From assembly GCF_036178145.1 (NCBI RefSeq), contig NZ_CP108067.1:7585001-7649000 (forward strand): a stretch of DNA of 64,000 bases, read 5' to 3'. A program made the translations under genes and the position numbers. This document shows, piece by piece, positions 61,122 to 64,000 of this stretch; positions within the stretch are counted from its first letter, which is position 1; each line of letters opens with the position of its first letter. The notes below the pieces were generated by a model, which did not search any database, was not told where the DNA came from, and saw only the letters and a list, made by a program, of their open reading frames with translations. This stretch comes from Streptomyces sp. NBC_00273 (GTDB lineage: Bacteria; Actinomycetota; Actinomycetes; Streptomycetales; Streptomycetaceae).

Positions 61122-62726
61122 GTGAGCGTCGAAGAGTACGACTACATCGTCGTGGGATCCGGCACCGCCGGCAGCGTGCTGGCCGACCGGCTCTCCGAGG
61201 ACCCTGACGTCTCCGTGCTGGTCCTGGAAGCGGGCGGCTCCCGCATCCCGCCCGAGGTGGACGACCCGTCCTCCTGGTACAAGCTCCTCGGCGGGCCGGT
61301 GGACTGGGGCTATACCAGCACCCCGCAGCCCGGACTCGGCGGCCGCCGTACGTACGAACCGCGCGGCAAGGCCCCCGGCGGCAGCAGCAACCTCTACATC
61401 ATGATGCACATCCGCGGCCACGCCTCGGACTTCGACAACTGGGCCTACCAGGGCGCCGCCGGCTGGTCCCACGAGGACGTGCTGCCCTACTTCGCCCTGC
61501 TGGAGGGCCAGGAGGACGTCACCGCCGCCACCACGGGCACCCGGGGCCCGCAGCGGATCACCAACGCCGGGCGGCACGGCCCCAACCCGGTCTCCCGCGC
61601 CTTCATCGACGCCGCCGTCGAGCTGGGCCACCAGGAGATCGCCGACTTCAACACCGACGGCCCCCGGCGCGGCCTCTTCGGCACCGGCTGGCACCACATC
61701 GACGTGGCCGACGGCCGCCGCCAGGGCGCCCTCGCCGCCTACCTGGAGCCGGCGCTGCGGCGCGCCAACCTGACCCTGCGCACCAACGCGCAGAGCACCC
61801 GGCTGCTGTTCGACGGGGACACCTGCACGGGCGTCGAGTACGTCCAGCTGAAGGCTCCCGCCGACTTCCCGGGCCGGACCGTCCGGGACGGCCACAGCAG
61901 CGCCGCGGCGCCCGGGCTGCACACCGTACGGGCCCGCCGCGAGGTGGTCGTGGCGGCCGGGGCGATCGAGTCCCCGAAGCTGCTGCTGCTCTCCGGCATC
62001 GGCCACCCGGAGCAGCTGCGCGAGCACGGCATCGAGGTCACCGCGGCCCTGCCCGGGGTCGGCGAGAACTTCCACAACCACGTCCTGACCGGGCTGATGG
62101 CCGAGGTCACCCAGGAGCTCCCGCCGCCGGCGCAGAACCTGTCGGAGAGCGCTCTATTCCTGTCCTCGCAGCCCGGGCTGCCCGCCCCCGACCTGCAGAT
62201 CGCCTTCGTCCACGTGCCGTTCGACGTGATCGTCGGCCAGGACCACCCCCACACGGTGTCCATCCTGCCCGGTGTCGTACGGCCCGTCTCGCGCGGTTGG
62301 ATCAAGCTGGCGAGCGCCGACCCGCTGGCCCACCCGCTGATCAACCCGAACTACCTGGGCGACCGGTGGGACCTGGAACGGATGGTGCAGGGCATCAAGA
62401 TCGCCCGGGACATCTTCGCGACCTCCGCCTTCTCGCCCTGGTACAAGCAGGAGCTGCAACCCGGCCCCGGCTACGCGAGCGACGACGACCTGCGGACCTT
62501 CGCGAAGCAGAAGTCGGAGAGCTACCACCACCAGGCCGGCTCCTGCCGCATGGGCATCGACGACCTCTCCGTCGTCGACCCCGAGCTGCGGGTGCACGGC
62601 GTACGGAACCTGCGCGTGGTCGACGCGAGCGTGATGCCCGCGGTCCCGTCCGGCAACTGCCACACCGCCATCGCGATGATCGCCGAGCGCGCGGCGGACT
62701 TCCTGAAGGGAACCTCCCGTGTCTGA
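61122..62726 (+). CDS. GMC-family flavin oxidoreductase
   Basis: The 534-residue protein has the FAD motif DYIVVGSGTAGSVLADRLSE at residues 7-26, the second GMC signature region PRGKAPGGSSNLYIMMHIRG, AGAIESPKLLLLSGIG (GMC signature 2), and the C-terminal catalytic YHHQAGSCRMG (His near residue 468) with NCHTAIAMIAERAADF. GMC enzymes oxidise alcohols, sugars or choline, or act as lyases. The substrate is unknown. Its stop overlaps the next gene (8 bases). Confidence 0.93.
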   Translation: MSVEEYDYIVVGSGTAGSVLADRLSEDPDVSVLVLEAGGSRIPPEVDDPSSWYKLLGGPVDWGYTSTPQPGLGGRRTYEPRGKAPGGSSNLYIMMHIRGHASDFDNWAYQGAAGWSHEDVLPYFALLEGQEDVTAATTGTRGPQRITNAGRHGPNPVSRAFIDAAVELGHQEIADFNTDGPRRGLFGTGWHHIDVADGRRQGALAAYLEPALRRANLTLRTNAQSTRLLFDGDTCTGVEYVQLKAPADFPGRTVRDGHSSAAAPGLHTVRARREVVVAAGAIESPKLLLLSGIGHPEQLREHGIEVTAALPGVGENFHNHVLTGLMAEVTQELPPPAQNLSESALFLSSQPGLPAPDLQIAFVHVPFDVIVGQDHPHTVSILPGVVRPVSRGWIKLASADPLAHPLINPNYLGDRWDLERMVQGIKIARDIFATSAFSPWYKQELQPGPGYASDDDLRTFAKQKSESYHHQAGSCRMGIDDLSVVDPELRVHGVRNLRVVDASVMPAVPSGNCHTAIAMIAERAADFLKGTSRV

Positions 62727-63330
62727 CGCGGTGCTGCGCGAGGGCGCGCTGTCCGGGACCCGGATCGCGGTCCTGGTCGAGAGCGACTACTACGAGCCGG
62801 AGATCTTCTATTACCAGCACCGGTTCGCCGAGGAGGGCGCCGAGGTCGACTTCCTGACCCGGCTGTGGGGCAACGACTCCATCACCTTCACCGGGCACGA
62901 GTACCGGGCGCCCTTCACCGCCACGCAGTCCCTGGAGGGGCTGAGCGACGCGGAGCTGCGCCGGTACGCGGCGATCATCGTGCCCTCCGGCATGGTCGCC
63001 GACCGGCTGCGCTACACCGAGGACGTGGACGTCCTCGCTCCGGCGACCGAGCTGCTGCGCCGGGCCTTCGAGGAGCCGACGGTCCTCAAGGGGATCATCT
63101 GCCACGGCATGTGGCTGGCCTCCTCGATCCCGGACAAGATCCGCGGCCGCAAGGTGGTCTGCCACAACAACCTCATCGGTGACGTCCGGAACATGGGCGG
63201 GGAGTACGTCGACGAGGACGTGGTGGTCGACGGGGACCTGGTCACCGGCCGCACCGGAGCCCACCACCACCTGTTCGCCCGCCGGATCATCGAACTGATC
63301 GCGGCCGGCCGGGGCCGGGGAGCCGGCTGA
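62719..63330 (+). CDS. DJ-1/PfpI family protein (second)
   Basis: The 203-residue protein has the typical PfpI sequence: RIAVLVESDYYEPEIFYYQH at the N-terminus, nucleophile Cys128 in GIICHGMWLASSIPDKIRGR, and the C-terminal EYVDEDVVVDGDLVTGRTGA. It differs from the first DJ-1 protein of the operon in length and type, so they are not a recent duplication. The GTG at 62719 lies inside the GMC end; its stop overlaps the VOC gene by one base. Confidence 0.9.
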   Translation: MSDAVLREGALSGTRIAVLVESDYYEPEIFYYQHRFAEEGAEVDFLTRLWGNDSITFTGHEYRAPFTATQSLEGLSDAELRRYAAIIVPSGMVADRLRYTEDVDVLAPATELLRRAFEEPTVLKGIICHGMWLASSIPDKIRGRKVVCHNNLIGDVRNMGGEYVDEDVVVDGDLVTGRTGAHHHLFARRIIELIAAGRGRGAG

Positions 63331-63767
63331 TGGCCGCCGGGCTGCGGTGGTCCCACGTGGGCCTGAACTGCACCGACCAGAAGACCACCGAGGAGTTCTA
63401 CACCCGGTACTTCGGCTTCGCCCGGGCCCGGGTCGTCGACCTCGGGGAGGCGCAGATCGTGTTCCTGCGCAAGGGGGACGCGTACCTGGAGCTCTTCGCG
63501 GCCGGCGCCGCCGAACCGGCCCGCCCGGCACACGACGACGGGCCGCAGGCCCCCGGCCGGATGCGCCACCTGGCGTTCCAGACCGACAGCGTGGACGCGT
63601 TCCTGGCAGAGCTGGGCGACGCGGCGGAAGTGACCCTGGGACCACTGGACTTCGACGACTTCATCTGCGGCTGGCGGACCGTGTGGGTCCGCGATCCCGA
63701 CGGGGTCATCGTCGAGGTCAGCCAGGGGTACGAGGACGACGGCTCTCACGACAAGGACGGTGCGTGA
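63330..63767 (+). CDS. VOC (glyoxalase/dioxygenase) superfamily protein
   Basis: The 145-residue protein is a vicinal oxygen chelate domain pair. Metal ligands are visible in glyoxalase-I spacing: His9 (WSHVGLNCTDQ), Glu54 (YLELFAAG), His80 (RMRHLAFQTDS) and Glu129 (VIVEVSQGYE). It could be a glyoxalase, epimerase or isomerase; the substrate is unknown. The ATG at 63330 overlaps the DJ-1 stop. It joins a likely metal enzyme to the operon. Confidence 0.88.
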   Translation: MAAGLRWSHVGLNCTDQKTTEEFYTRYFGFARARVVDLGEAQIVFLRKGDAYLELFAAGAAEPARPAHDDGPQAPGRMRHLAFQTDSVDAFLAELGDAAEVTLGPLDFDDFICGWRTVWVRDPDGVIVEVSQGYEDDGSHDKDGA

Positions 63768-63770
63768 CCC

Positions 63771-64000
63771 ATGGCTGACGCCGTGACCTTCTCCTTCTCC
63801 GACACGATCGCGGGATACGTCACCCGCTTCGACTCCGGGGCCCGGCTGCTGAGGCTGAAGACCTCCGACGGGCGCGAGTTCGACGTCTCCCTCGCCGGTG
63901 ACCCCAGTGCCGAGCTGGTCCGCAACCTGGACGAGCCCTACATCGACGCCTCCGGGCACATCGACGAGATGCTCTCGCCCGGCCGGTTCCTCTTCGTCTA
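63771..64000 (+). CDS. Unrecognised protein, N-terminal part (runs off window)
   Basis: The ATG at 63771, three bases after the VOC stop, opens a frame that reaches the window end (76 full codons). The visible part (VTFSFSDTIAGYVTRFDSGA; LRLKTSDGREFDVSLAGDPS; DEMLSPGRFLFVY) looks beta-rich and soluble, like a small N-terminal domain before a larger one. I do not recognise the family. It is the ninth visible gene of the operon. Confidence 0.75.
   Translation, partial: MADAVTFSFSDTIAGYVTRFDSGARLLRLKTSDGREFDVSLAGDPSAELVRNLDEPYIDASGHIDEMLSPGRFLFV

Overview
The window is chromosomal DNA of a high-GC actinomycete, almost certainly a Streptomyces. The evidence is third-position GC bias throughout, many GTG/TTG starts, chains of ATGA/GTGA stop-start overlaps, bldD and sIHF genes, and a gene order (secF-apt-rel ... 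rpsD ... alaS-ruvX-mltG-aro ... efp-nusB-bldD-pyr-sIHF-gmk-rpoZ-coaBC-metK-priA-fmt-rsmB-rpe) that I recognise as the conserved Streptomyces core. No rRNA, tRNA, CRISPR array, insertion sequence or prophage was seen.

Layout. 1-13 kb: end of secF, apt, the bifunctional (p)ppGpp enzyme rel, a DUF349 protein, a membrane-anchored cyclophilin, an MBL-fold hydrolase, hisS, a VKOR protein, rarA, a lipoprotein HNH nuclease, and a DUF2470 gene behind an iron-box-like site divergent from rpsD. 13-21 kb: a STAND ATPase, two small envelope-type proteins, alaS, ruvX, mltG. 21-26 kb: the shikimate operon aroE-(small membrane protein)-aroC-aroK-aroB-aroQ. 26-30 kb: a P-loop protein, an M24 peptidase with altered metal ligands, efp, nusB, and convergent bldD after two hairpin terminators. 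30-40 kb: the pyrimidine operon pyrR-pyrB-pyrC-(PH-like protein)-carA-carB-pyrD-pyrF, with a PyrR-type RNA loop at the pyrR ribosome binding site. 40-52 kb: sIHF, gmk, rpoZ, coaBC, metK, helicase-less priA, fmt, rsmB, rpe and a SorC-type regulator.

From about 52 kb the content turns accessory: a secreted RNase/barstar pair behind a perfect 18-bp palindrome, a truncated haemoglobin with a separate antibiotic-monooxygenase partner, and a UBP zinc finger coupled to a receiver-flavoprotein fusion. Last comes a tightly packed nine-gene operon (57251 to beyond the window end). It encodes a DJ-1/PfpI protein, a ThDP enzyme, three NTF2-like proteins, a GMC flavoprotein oxidoreductase, a second DJ-1/PfpI protein, a VOC protein and an unrecognised protein. 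I know no described pathway with this composition, and it is the best candidate here for an uncharacterised system. It has the look of a biosynthetic or catabolic route through reactive carbonyl or alpha-keto intermediates, but the substrate cannot be read from the sequence.

Many functions of the core half are linked to growth control: (p)ppGpp synthesis by Rel, the omega subunit (RpoZ), purine and pyrimidine supply (Apt, Gmk, Pyr), and the c-di-GMP-responsive developmental regulator BldD with a consensus BldD box upstream of its own gene.
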